Part shown: positions 25,191 through 32,632 of the stretch, one piece after another | Layout: the number at the start of each line of letters is the position of its first letter | Numbering within the stretch: position 1 is the stretch's first letter | NCBI GenBank assembly: GCA_016870155.1 | Contig: VGCE01000005.1 | Coordinates: 1-64,000, forward strand | Length of the DNA: 64,000 nucleotides | Direction of reading: 5' to 3' | Source of the DNA: Actinomycetota bacterium | GTDB lineage: Bacteria; Actinomycetota; Thermoleophilia; Miltoncostaeales; Miltoncostaeaceae | The notes under the pieces: model-generated | Told to the model about the DNA's origin: nothing | The model's input: the letters and a program-made list of their open reading frames with translations, nothing else | Database searches by the model: none | Position numbers and translations under genes: made by a program

Positions 25191-26140
25191 CCGCGCGGGT
25201 GCGCCCGGCGCAGGGTCTTCTGCATGGCCTTGGTGGTGACGCCCGTGTAGCGCTCGGTAGTGGCCAGGCTGGCGTGCCCGAGGAACTCCTGCACCACGCG
25301 CAGGTGCGCGCCCCCGGTGCCGCCCGGGCCCTCGAGCATGTGCGTGGCGGCCGCGTGCCGCAGAAGGTGCGGCCCCCCGGTGCGCCCCAGCGACTCGAGC
25401 ATGCGGTGCACCACCCGGTACACCGCGCTGCCGTCCATGGGCGCGCCGCTTCGCGACAGGAACACGCAGGCGCGGGCGGCGGCGGTGAACCCCGCCATCG
25501 CCGCCAGGCGCGGGCGCCCCTCGTCGAGCCACTGGCGCAGGGCATCCACGCACGGCTCGGTCATCGGCACGGTGCGCGAGTGCCCGCCCTTTCCCACCAC
25601 CGCGAGCGTCTCATGCTCGAAGTCCAAGGATGAGAGCACCAGGTCGCAGGCCTCCTGCCGGCGCAGGCCGCTGCCGTAGAGCACCTCCACCAGGGCCCGA
25701 TCGCGAATGGCCAGCGCCCGCGCGGTGGAGCGCGGAGGCGCCTCGTCGATCACGCGCGCGGCATGCTCGGCAAGCGCTGCGGCGTCATCCTGTGACAGCC
25801 GCGGCACAGGGGCGCGCTCGGCGCGCGGGGCGTCCACCAGCGACGCCGGGCAGCGGCCACGCGGGAAGTATGGATACAGCCACTCGCGCAGCGACGTGAG
25901 GGCGCGGCGCTGGGTGGACGCCGCCCACCCGATGCCGCGTAGCGCCGCTTCGAGCATGGACGGCGTGATGTCGGCGGGGTCCCCCACCCCGCGCTCGGAG
26001 AGCCACGTGGCCACCCGGCGGCAGTCGCGCACGTACCCGGCGCGCGACTCCGGGGCCAGCGCGCGGGCGCGACCGCCCTGGCGCGAGAGGCGCTCGTCGA
26101 GGTCGTGCAGGGAGTCCTCCCATGGGCCGGGCAGTGCCAT
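25187..26140 (-). CDS. tyrosine recombinase (XerC/XerD-like), upstream partner
   Basis: A 317-residue recombinase, first of the pair. Catalytic residues are Arg160 (GSGLRRQE), His258 and Arg261 (HLLRH), His289 (LGHAS) and Tyr298 (TERYTG). The beta-hairpin lysine that other Xer proteins carry in GKGxK is His187 here (GKGGHSR); whether this weakens cleavage is unknown. The N-terminal domain (about 5-115) is the usual four-helix clamp. ATG at 26140 is taken because residues upstream in the open frame (Gly/Pro-rich) do not look like protein of this family. The start lacks a Shine-Dalgarno. Confidence 0.85.
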   Translation of the reverse strand: MALPGPWEDSLHDLDERLSRQGGRARALAPESRAGYVRDCRRVATWLSERGVGDPADITPSMLEAALRGIGWAASTQRRALTSLREWLYPYFPRGRCPASLVDAPRAERAPVPRLSQDDAAALAEHAARVIDEAPPRSTARALAIRDRALVEVLYGSGLRRQEACDLVLSSLDFEHETLAVVGKGGHSRTVPMTEPCVDALRQWLDEGRPRLAAMAGFTAAARACVFLSRSGAPMDGSAVYRVVHRMLESLGRTGGPHLLRHAAATHMLEGPGGTGGAHLRVVQEFLGHASLATTERYTGVTTKAMQKTLRRAHPRG

Positions 26141-26209
26141 GCGGTTATGTTCGCCGCGCGGGAACGGCTGCCCTCCACCGGGCGGGACCACGGCGGGGCC
26201 GGGACAGGG

Positions 26210-27826
26210 CTAGCGCGTGCCCTCCAGGCCGATCTCGGACACATACGCCCGGTAGCCGCTGCCCTGCGCATTCGGCGGCAGGTCGGTGATCCAGAACGTG
26301 TACGTGCCCGATGCCGGGCCATCGTCCAGCGCCGCCTGCTGCGCGCCGTCCCGGAACGTGCCCCGCCCCACCACGCGCGCCTCGGGACCGGGCTCCCCGG
26401 CGATCACCTCGAACGCCCCGCCGGTGCCCTTGGTGGTGACCACCAGGCGTCGCGCCACCGCAGGCGAGTCGAGGTTCAGCGTCAGCCCCACGCCGTCCTT
26501 CAGCCCGCCAAAGTCGGGGGTGGCGTAGCGCTCGGTGCGCCACGAGGTGGCCTCGTTGCCGTCATACGCCAATGGCACCTCGCCGGGCATCTCGCGGCCC
26601 TCGCCGCCGGGGTCGGCATCTGTCACCGACGCCAGCTGCAGCGGCTGCATTCCGGTCATCACCGCCCCGCCCCCACCCGTGCCAGCTGAAGAACCGCCCG
26701 ACCCTCCCGGCGGTACCGCCTCGATGCCCCCGGTGGTCACCACCACCGCGGCCGCGGCGCCCGCGCCCAGCACCAGCACGCCGGCCACCACGGCCGGCCA
26801 GCGGCGGCGGCGCTGCGCCGTGGCGATCACCACGGGAGCCTCGCCGCTGCCCTGCGACCCCTGGGCAGCGACTGCGGCCACCGGGGCCAGCACGCCCGTG
26901 GCCGCCTCATCGGGTTGCCTGGCGGGAACGAGACGGCCGGTGTCGGCGTCGGCAGCGGCAACCTCGGCCGGGATCACCGGCATGGCCGCGGTGGCGCCTG
27001 CGGGAACGTCGATGAGCGCATCGGCCATGTCGAGGGCCGATGCGAACCGCGCGTCCGGATCCTTCTCGCATGCGCGCATGACGATGGAGGCCAGGTATGC
27101 GGGCACCTCGGGGCGCGCCTCGCGCGGGTCGGGCATGGGGTCGCGCACCTGGCGCAGCGCCACGCCCATGGGGGTGTCGGCCGGGAAGGGCAACTCGCCG
27201 GTGAGCGACTCGTACAGCACGATGCCCAGCGCATAGACGTCCGTGCGCCCGTCCACGCCCAGGCCACGGGCCTGCTCGGGCGCCAGGTAGTCGCTTGTGC
27301 CCAGGACGGTGCCGGTGCGGGTGAGGCCGTCCTGCATGCCGTCGAGCAGGCGCGCGATACCGAAGTCGGTGAGCTTCGCGACGCCCGACTCGGTGACCAG
27401 CACGTTGTGCGACTTGATGTCGCGGTGCACCACGCCCGACCGGTGCGCGAGCTCGAGCCCGCGCGCCACCTGGCTGGCGATGGACGCCGCCTCGGCCGGG
27501 TCGAGCGCACCGCGCTGGCGGATGAGCGCCTTGAGCGTCACCCCATCCACCAGCTCGAACACGATGTAGGGCCCGTCGTCGGCGCCGGCGTCCTGGTCGA
27601 GCATGCGCACGATGCACGGGTGGTCGAGGCGCGACACCACGTCGGCCTCGCGGCGGAACCGCACGAGCAGGTCGGGGTCATCCTGCACGCGGGGGTGCAT
27701 CAGCTTCACCGCCACCACCGCGCCGGTGTCGTCGTCCACGGCCCGCCACACAGTGGCCATGCCACCGCTGCCGATGGGCCGCTCGAGCCGGTACCGCCCG
27801 CCGATGAGGTCCCCTGCCGCGGTCAT
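26210..27826 (-). CDS. Ser/Thr kinase with discoidin-like outer domain
   Basis: A 538-residue membrane kinase. The kinase domain (about 12-270) shows IGSGGMATVW, VAVKLM, HRDIKSHN (Ser replaces the usual Pro), DFGIA and LAPEQA. A linker and a basic RRRR stop-transfer precede a membrane helix (about 343-363). The outer part after a Gly/Ser linker is a beta-sandwich of about 140 residues beginning with PLQLASVTDADPGG and containing YDGNEATSWRTERY, the pattern of discoidin/F5-8C-like ligand-binding domains. It has no PASTA repeats, so it should sense a different, probably carbohydrate-like, ligand. It is monocistronic and diverges from the response regulator. Confidence 0.85.
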   Translation of the reverse strand: MTAAGDLIGGRYRLERPIGSGGMATVWRAVDDDTGAVVAVKLMHPRVQDDPDLLVRFRREADVVSRLDHPCIVRMLDQDAGADDGPYIVFELVDGVTLKALIRQRGALDPAEAASIASQVARGLELAHRSGVVHRDIKSHNVLVTESGVAKLTDFGIARLLDGMQDGLTRTGTVLGTSDYLAPEQARGLGVDGRTDVYALGIVLYESLTGELPFPADTPMGVALRQVRDPMPDPREARPEVPAYLASIVMRACEKDPDARFASALDMADALIDVPAGATAAMPVIPAEVAAADADTGRLVPARQPDEAATGVLAPVAAVAAQGSQGSGEAPVVIATAQRRRRWPAVVAGVLVLGAGAAAAVVVTTGGIEAVPPGGSGGSSAGTGGGGAVMTGMQPLQLASVTDADPGGEGREMPGEVPLAYDGNEATSWRTERYATPDFGGLKDGVGLTLNLDSPAVARRLVVTTKGTGGAFEVIAGEPGPEARVVGRGTFRDGAQQAALDDGPASGTYTFWITDLPPNAQGSGYRAYVSEIGLEGTR

Positions 27827-27941
27827 GGGCGCAGGTAGGTCGCACGCACGCCTGCACGGTAGAGGCAGCGCGTGACGTCGCGACGCGGAAGGTTCCGGCG
27901 CGCGCCTGCCATATGGACGTCCGGGGCTGCTGCGGCGCTGG

Positions 27942-27947
27942 TACGGT
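27942..27947 (+). promoter_or_regulatory. -10 hexamer of leaderless regulator transcript
   Basis: TACGGT is followed by 6 bases and the ATG at 27954. No Shine-Dalgarno is present. Confidence 0.5.
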
Positions 27948-27953
27948 CGTCCG

Positions 27954-28664
27954 ATGGCGACCTACACGATCCTGATCGTGGAGGATGACCCGGCGATCGC
28001 CGATTCGGTGGCCTACCACCTCGGCCGCGCGGGCCACCGCACCCTCACGGCCGCCGACGGCGCCACCGGGCTGCGGCTGTTCAAGCGCGAGCGCCCCGAC
28101 CTGGTGGTGCTCGACCTCATGCTGCCGCAGCTCGACGGCTGGCGGTTCACCGAGGAGGTGCGCGCGGATGATCCCGACGTGCCCATCATCATGTGCAGCG
28201 CGCGCACCAGCGAGCACGACCGCGTGTATGGCCTGGAGATCGGCGCCGACGACTACCTGATCAAGCCGTTCTCGATGAAGGAGCTCGCGGCGCGCGTGGC
28301 GGCCCAGTTGCGCAGGCGCGACAAGGAGCGCGGCCGTGCGGCGCAGGGACCCATCGAGGCCGCCGGCCTCGTGATCGACCCCGACCAGGTGCAGGCGTTC
28401 GCCGGCGGCCGCAGCGTGGGGCTGACCGCCCGCGAGTTCGAGGTGCTGCTGGTGCTGGCCAAGGCCGACGGCAAGCCGCTCGCGCGCAACACGATCTACC
28501 GCGAGGCCTGGGGCTACGAGATGATGGCCGGCGACCGCTCGGTGGATGTGTTCGTGAGGAAGGTGCGCCAGAAGCTGCGGGCGGCAATTCCCGACACCGA
28601 CTTCGTCATCACCCACTACGGCGTGGGCTACCGGTTCGACCCGGGGGGCACACGCGGCGAGTGA
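27954..28664 (+). CDS. OmpR/PhoB-family response regulator, orphan
   Basis: A 236-residue two-component regulator. The receiver domain (about 4-118) has the acidic pair Asp11-Asp12, phosphoacceptor Asp54 in VVLDLMLP, switch Ser82 and Lys104 in IKPF. The winged-helix DNA-binding domain (about 135-228) ends with VRKVRQKL and THYGVGYRF. No histidine kinase gene is next to it or elsewhere in the window, so its partner is unknown; control by one of the nearby Ser/Thr kinases is conceivable but unsupported. Confidence 0.9.
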   Translation: MATYTILIVEDDPAIADSVAYHLGRAGHRTLTAADGATGLRLFKRERPDLVVLDLMLPQLDGWRFTEEVRADDPDVPIIMCSARTSEHDRVYGLEIGADDYLIKPFSMKELAARVAAQLRRRDKERGRAAQGPIEAAGLVIDPDQVQAFAGGRSVGLTAREFEVLLVLAKADGKPLARNTIYREAWGYEMMAGDRSVDVFVRKVRQKLRAAIPDTDFVITHYGVGYRFDPGGTRGE

Positions 28665-28689
28665 TCCGCCCGTGCCCCCGCGCGGCCGA

Positions 28690-29394
28690 TCAGTTCCCCG
28701 CCATCTCCTCCACCTCGCCCGGGCCACGCAGCGATCGGATGAGCCAGTAGATGACGCCGCCGATGGCACCGCCGATGAGCGGGCCGATGATGTAGATCCA
28801 GAGGTCGGTGGCATCCTGCGTGTAGATGGCCGGGGCGATGGAGCGAGCCGGGTTGAACGACCCGCCCGAGATCGGCCCCACCACCGTGGCGGCGGTGAAG
28901 ATGAAGCCACCGATGGCGATCGGGGCCAGGATGCCACTCCACGGTGCCTTGTCGGTGGCCACCGCGCTGATGACGATCACGAAGAGCGCCGTGAAGATGA
29001 TCTCGATGGCCACGGCGGTTCCCATCCCGATGCCGTCCCCCGGGTGATTCACGAGGGCGTCCTGCACGGCCGACGAGTAGATGGCGTATGCGGCGCCCAT
29101 GGCGCAGAACGCGCCAACGAGTTGCGCGATCCAGTAACCGATGAGCTCCGACCACGGGAACTGCCGTCCGCTGGCGAGCCCGAGCGTGACCGCCGGGTTG
29201 AAGTGCCCGCCCGAGATATGGCCGAAGGCGAAGATCATGAGGGCGAGGCCGAGGCCGAATCCGGCCGCCACGCCCCCGGTGCCGATGGATCCCGGCAGCA
29301 GCACGGCCGCGGCGATGCCGGAGAATCCGAAGAGGAAGAAGCCGAAGGTGCCGAGCGCCTCCACGAGCATGCGTTTCCAGTAGGGGTACGTCAC
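28690..29394 (-). CDS. aquaporin/MIP family channel
   Basis: A 234-residue channel with six membrane helices and two half-helices. Both NPA motifs are intact: HFNPAVT (about 64-70) and SFNPARS (about 180-186). The size and the spacing between NPA boxes fit water-selective AqpZ-like channels rather than the longer glycerol facilitators, but selectivity was not tested. The start is GTG at 29394, with AGGAG 7 bases upstream, so this gene has a leader, unlike many neighbours. It converges with the response regulator. Confidence 0.88.
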   Translation of the reverse strand: MTYPYWKRMLVEALGTFGFFLFGFSGIAAAVLLPGSIGTGGVAAGFGLGLALMIFAFGHISGGHFNPAVTLGLASGRQFPWSELIGYWIAQLVGAFCAMGAAYAIYSSAVQDALVNHPGDGIGMGTAVAIEIIFTALFVIVISAVATDKAPWSGILAPIAIGGFIFTAATVVGPISGGSFNPARSIAPAIYTQDATDLWIYIIGPLIGGAIGGVIYWLIRSLRGPGEVEEMAGN

Positions 29395-29513
29395 GGGATG
29401 ACTCCTGCGATTGGGACGCGAACGCTGCGCGGCACGTGAGGCCGCGCCATCGCTTTCGCCGTGCGCACCCGGAATCCCCCGTTCGCGCAGGGCGCGGGCC
29501 GGCCCGCAGGTCG

Positions 29514-29543
29514 TTGAGACCCGGCCCGCTGCTCCGCTAAGGT
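29514..29543 (+). promoter_or_regulatory. promoter of tRNA-Tyr
   Basis: TTGAGA (29514-29519) and TAAGGT (29538-29543) are separated by 18 bases and end 13 bases before the mature tRNA. This is the clearest complete -35/-10 pair in the window. Confidence 0.6.
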
Positions 29544-29556
29544 GCCGCGGCCACCT

Positions 29557-29638
29557 GGCGGGGTGCCCGAGTGGTCAAAGGGAGCGGTCTGTAAAACCGT
29601 CGGCTCTGCCTACGAAGGTTCAAATCCTTCTCCCGCCA
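29557..29638 (+). tRNA. tRNA-Tyr (anticodon GTA)
   Basis: The 82-base class II tRNA has acceptor GGCGGGG/TCCCGCC with a terminal G-U pair, anticodon loop CTGTAAA giving GTA, a long variable arm (TCGGCTCTGCCTACGA) and GGTTCAAATCC in the T arm. The discriminator is A and CCA is not encoded. Confidence 0.96.
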
Positions 29639-29713
29639 TCTGGAACCGGAGCCCGGCCGACGCGCTGGGTTCCGTCGTTCCGCGGGTCCGTCGTGCGGCG
29701 TGGGATGCGCGCC

Positions 29714-29719
29714 TACAGT
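29714..29719 (+). promoter_or_regulatory. -10 hexamer of leaderless dioxygenase-like transcript
   Basis: TACAGT, then 7 bases, then ATG at 29727. It supports that ATG over the in-frame start at 29700. Confidence 0.45.
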
Positions 29720-29726
29720 TGCCCGA

Positions 29727-30284
29727 ATGAGATGCACGATCATGCGCATCGGACTCGGCGGTGCCATTACCGCGATCGTCATGCTCGGCGTGGCCGGGAC
29801 GGCCCCGGCGGCCACCTGCACGGTGACGCCCTCGGCCACCGAGGGCCCGTTTTACACGCCCGGGGCGCCCACGAGGGCACGCATCGCGACGCCCGGCACC
29901 ACCGGTACGCCCCTCGTGCTGCGCGGCGTGGTGCGCGACAGCTCGTGCCGCCCGGTCGCAGGCGCCATCGTGGACATGTGGCAGGCCGATGGCACGGGGC
30001 ACTACGACAACGATGGCTACCGGCTGCGGGGGAAGGTGCGCACGAATGCCACGGGCGCGTGGACCATCCGCACCGTGGTGCCCGGCATCTACCCGGGGCG
30101 CACGGAGCACATCCACGTGAAGGTGGGCGCTCCCGGCGGCCCCGTGGTCACCACGCAGCTGTACCTGCCGGGCTCCTCCGGCAACGCCGGTGACGCCTTC
30201 TTCCAGCGACCGCTGCTCATCAGGGACCTCAACCGGTCGTCTACGCCCTGGACCGGCACGTACCCCTTCGTGGTGCGCCGCTAG
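29727..30284 (+). CDS. secreted intradiol ring-cleavage dioxygenase-like protein
   Basis: A 185-residue exported protein: an N-terminal signal peptide (MRIGLGGAITAIVMLGVAG region) and a single intradiol dioxygenase domain. Family marks are the start of the fold TEGPFYTPG, the VDMWQADGTGHYDNDGY segment with a candidate iron-ligand Tyr, PGIYPGRTEHIHVKV with a second Tyr and the HxH iron ligands, and the C-terminal QLYLPG strand. Cytoplasmic relatives open catechol or protocatechuate; secreted ones act on unknown aromatics or lignin-like compounds. No aromatic-pathway genes lie nearby, so the substrate is open. The stop overlaps the convergent ALDH stop in CTAG. Confidence 0.82.
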   Translation: MRCTIMRIGLGGAITAIVMLGVAGTAPAATCTVTPSATEGPFYTPGAPTRARIATPGTTGTPLVLRGVVRDSSCRPVAGAIVDMWQADGTGHYDNDGYRLRGKVRTNATGAWTIRTVVPGIYPGRTEHIHVKVGAPGGPVVTTQLYLPGSSGNAGDAFFQRPLLIRDLNRSSTPWTGTYPFVVRR

Positions 30285-31735
30285 GCCGGATCCACACTGG
30301 TGACGACCAGCTTGGGATAGGTCATCTCGAGCGCGGCCGCCGCGGGGCCCTCGCGTGCGTCGCCCGACCCGCGCCTGCCGCCGTAGGGCATGTGGTCGGC
30401 CCGGAAGGTCGGGGTCTCATTGATCACCACGCCGCCGAAGTCGAGGTTCCGCGCCCAGGCCATGGCGCGGTCCACCCGGGCGGTGAAGATGCCTGCCTGC
30501 AGTCCGAGGGGGCTGTCGTTGGCGATGTCGATGGCGTCATGCACCCGGTCGTACACGCACACCGCGATCACCGGGCCGAATACCTCGTCGCGCATCACGC
30601 GCGCGAACGGGGCCACGCCATCGAGCACGGTGGGCGCGATCATCGCGGGGCCGTCGGGGAGACGATCTCCGCCGCGCACCACGCGCGCCCCCACCTGCGT
30701 GGCCTCGGCGATCCACTCGAGCACGCGATCGGCTGACTCCGAGTCGATCACCGGGCCCACGTCGGTGGACTCCTCCAGCGGATCGCCCACCACGAGGGCG
30801 TCCACCAGCGGCAGCAGTTCGTCCATGAGGGCGTCGTGCGCCTGGCGATGCACCAGCACCCGCTGCACCGAGATGCACGACTGCCCGGCGTGGGTGAAGG
30901 CGCTGGCGGCGATGGCGCGCGCGGCCAACGGCAGGTCGGCGTCGTCCTGCACGATCACCGGGGTGGCGTTGCCCAACTCGAGGGCTACGCGGATGTCGGG
31001 GCGCGCCGCGCGGATTGCCCACCCCACGGTGCCGCTGCCCGTGAACGACACCATCGACACACCCGGGTGCGCGGTGAGGGGCTCCCCCGCCACGCCGTCG
31101 CCCAGCACCCAGCCCAGCATTCCCGCGGGCAGGCCGGCCTCGCGCAGGATCGCCGAGAGCGCCAGGCCCGACAGCGGCGTGCGCCCCGCGGGCTTCAGCA
31201 CCACCGGCGCGCCCACGGCCACCGCGGGGCCCAGCTTGTGGGCCACCAGGTTGAGCGGGAAGTTGAACGGGGTGATGGCGGCGATCACCCCCACCGGCTC
31301 GCGCACGGTCATGCCCACCAGGCCGGCGCCGGAGTCGGCGGCGTCCATGGGGATCACCTCGCCGGCCAGCGTGCGCGCCACCGCGGCCGAGAACGTGAGG
31401 GTGTCCACGCAGCGCGCGACCTCGCCGCGGGACTGCTTCATCGGCTTGCCGGCCTCGGCGGCGATCACCGTCGCAAGGACGTCGGCGCGCCCAGCCACCA
31501 GCGCCGCGGCCCGGTCGAGTACCCGCGCCCGCTCTGCCGCCGGGGGCGCGGTGCCGAGCGCGGCCGACGCCGCGGCCACCGCCTGGTCCACGGCGTCGTC
31601 GCCCGATATCGCCACGCGGGCGACCTCCTGGCGATCGTACGGCGAGACCACCGGCTGCTCGCCGAGCGACGGCAGCTCGTCAGCCCCGGCCATCGCGACG
31701 CGGGGAATCCATGCGGGTACGTCGATGCGCGCCAT
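30281..31735 (-). CDS. aldehyde dehydrogenase
   Basis: A 484-residue NAD(P)-dependent aldehyde dehydrogenase. Key residues: the NAD-site motif ITPFNFPLNLVAHK, Lys181 of VLKPAGRTP, FTGSGTVGW, Glu253 in ALELGNATP and catalytic Cys287 in HAGQSCISVQR. The C-terminal NETPTFRADHMPYGG resembles phosphate-binding succinate-semialdehyde or glyceraldehyde-3-phosphate-type members, but the substrate is not determined. ATG at 31735 is chosen because TAGCCT at 31748-31743 places a leaderless start exactly there; the long open frame upstream is a shadow. It diverges from pdxH, and their -10 boxes overlap. Confidence 0.9.
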   Translation of the reverse strand: MARIDVPAWIPRVAMAGADELPSLGEQPVVSPYDRQEVARVAISGDDAVDQAVAAASAALGTAPPAAERARVLDRAAALVAGRADVLATVIAAEAGKPMKQSRGEVARCVDTLTFSAAVARTLAGEVIPMDAADSGAGLVGMTVREPVGVIAAITPFNFPLNLVAHKLGPAVAVGAPVVLKPAGRTPLSGLALSAILREAGLPAGMLGWVLGDGVAGEPLTAHPGVSMVSFTGSGTVGWAIRAARPDIRVALELGNATPVIVQDDADLPLAARAIAASAFTHAGQSCISVQRVLVHRQAHDALMDELLPLVDALVVGDPLEESTDVGPVIDSESADRVLEWIAEATQVGARVVRGGDRLPDGPAMIAPTVLDGVAPFARVMRDEVFGPVIAVCVYDRVHDAIDIANDSPLGLQAGIFTARVDRAMAWARNLDFGGVVINETPTFRADHMPYGGRRGSGDAREGPAAAALEMTYPKLVVTSVDPA

Positions 31736-31742
31736 TACGGGC

Positions 31743-31752
31743 AGGCTACCGT
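31743..31752. promoter_or_regulatory. overlapping divergent -10 boxes (ALDH / pdxH)
   Basis: The 10-mer AGGCTACCGT reads TACCGT on the + strand (N7 to the pdxH ATG at 31760) and TAGCCT on the - strand (N7 to the ALDH ATG at 31735). Both hexamers share the central TA, so the two polymerases cannot occupy it together. Confidence 0.5.
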
Positions 31753-31759
31753 TGCGGGC

Positions 31760-32365
31760 ATGGCCCCCCTGCTGCCGCACGAAATCGCACCAGACCCGCC
31801 GCGGATACTGGCCGCGTGGATCGACGAGGCCCGGGCCACCGCGCAGCCCCAGGCCACCGCCATGACGCTGGCCACCGCTGCGGCGGACGGACGTCCCTCG
31901 GCGCGCATGGTATTCGTGCGCGGGTGGGGCCCGGTGGGCATCGACTGGCTCACCGACGCCGCGTCGCGCAAGGCGCGCGAGCTGGCCGTGCGCCCGCATG
32001 CCGCAGGGGTGTTCTACTGGGCAGGGCTGGGGCGGCAGGCACGCGTGGAGGGGCCGGTGCTGCTGCTGCCCGACGACGAGGTGGCCGCGTACTTCGCACG
32101 CCGACGCCCGGAGACCCGCCTGGCGGCCGGCGCATGGCGGCAGGGCGAGCGATTGGGATCGCGCGCCGACCTGCATCGGCGCCTGGCCGCGGTGCGCGCC
32201 GCGGGCGATGGCGGCGACGCCGAGGGCGTGCCCGAGGGCTGGATCGGCCAGCGCCTCGAGCCACGCGCGATCGAGTTCTGGCAGGAGGACCCCGACGGCC
32301 TGCACGACCGCCTGCTGGCCGTGCGCGGGGCATCGGGCTGGACCGTGGAGCGCCTCGCCCCCTAG
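31760..32365 (+). CDS. pdxH: pyridoxamine 5'-phosphate oxidase
   Basis: A 201-residue FMN enzyme that oxidises pyridoxamine or pyridoxine phosphate to PLP, the cofactor used by HemL in this window. Visible motifs are AMTLATAAADGRPSARMVFVRGW (N-terminal FMN strand), an AVFYW-like VFYWAGLGRQARVEG core with the second FMN contact, and the C-terminal EFWQEDPDGLHDRL and WTVERLAP, the strict PdxH ending. ATG at 31760 follows a leaderless -10. No partner operon genes are seen. Confidence 0.92.
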   Translation: MAPLLPHEIAPDPPRILAAWIDEARATAQPQATAMTLATAAADGRPSARMVFVRGWGPVGIDWLTDAASRKARELAVRPHAAGVFYWAGLGRQARVEGPVLLLPDDEVAAYFARRRPETRLAAGAWRQGERLGSRADLHRRLAAVRAAGDGGDAEGVPEGWIGQRLEPRAIEFWQEDPDGLHDRLLAVRGASGWTVERLAP

Positions 32366-32407
32366 CCGCGCCGATGCCCTCCCTGCACACGGGCGCGGCT
32401 TCATGTC

Positions 32408-32428
32408 GGTTAAGTGCCTGACACCGGG
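32408..32428 (+). repeat. REP-like half-site, copy B
   Basis: A single arm containing GTTAAGTGCCTGACACC, identical over 20 bases to the arms of copies A and C, with no inverted partner in the adjoining 80 bases. It lies between pdxH and the cobalamin riboswitch. Confidence 0.8.
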
Positions 32429-32450
32429 TAGGCTGCGCGCACAACGCCAT

Positions 32451-32606
32451 GGGCGGTGGTGAGGGAAGCCGGTGCGATTCCAGCGCGGTCCCGCCACTGT
32501 GACCGTGAGCGCCGCCGCCGGGGCCTTCGGGGTCCGGCCACTGGGGGATCCCCCCGGGAAGGTGCGGGGGCGCGACGACCGGGAGCCAGGAGACCTGCCT
32601 CCGCCT
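32451..32606 (+). ncRNA. cobalamin (B12) riboswitch
   Basis: The leader contains the recognised cobalamin-element blocks in order: GAGGGAAGCCGGTG, GCGGTCCCGCCACTGTGACCG, a variable GC-rich P6/P7 region (about 32510-32570) and the B12 box GGGAGCCAGGAGACCTGCC. GGCGG at 32452 pairs with CCGCC at 32601-32605 as the closing stem. It ends 26 bases before the GTG of the ABC gene. In known elements adenosylcobalamin binding lowers expression of the downstream transport gene. Confidence 0.92.
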
Positions 32607-32632
32607 TGGCACCACGACCTTCGAGGACTGAG

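Noticed and set aside
24162-26140. Integrative element or integron
   Set aside because: Two tyrosine recombinases are present, but there is no attC array, tRNA-adjacent att site, cargo or base-composition shift nearby.
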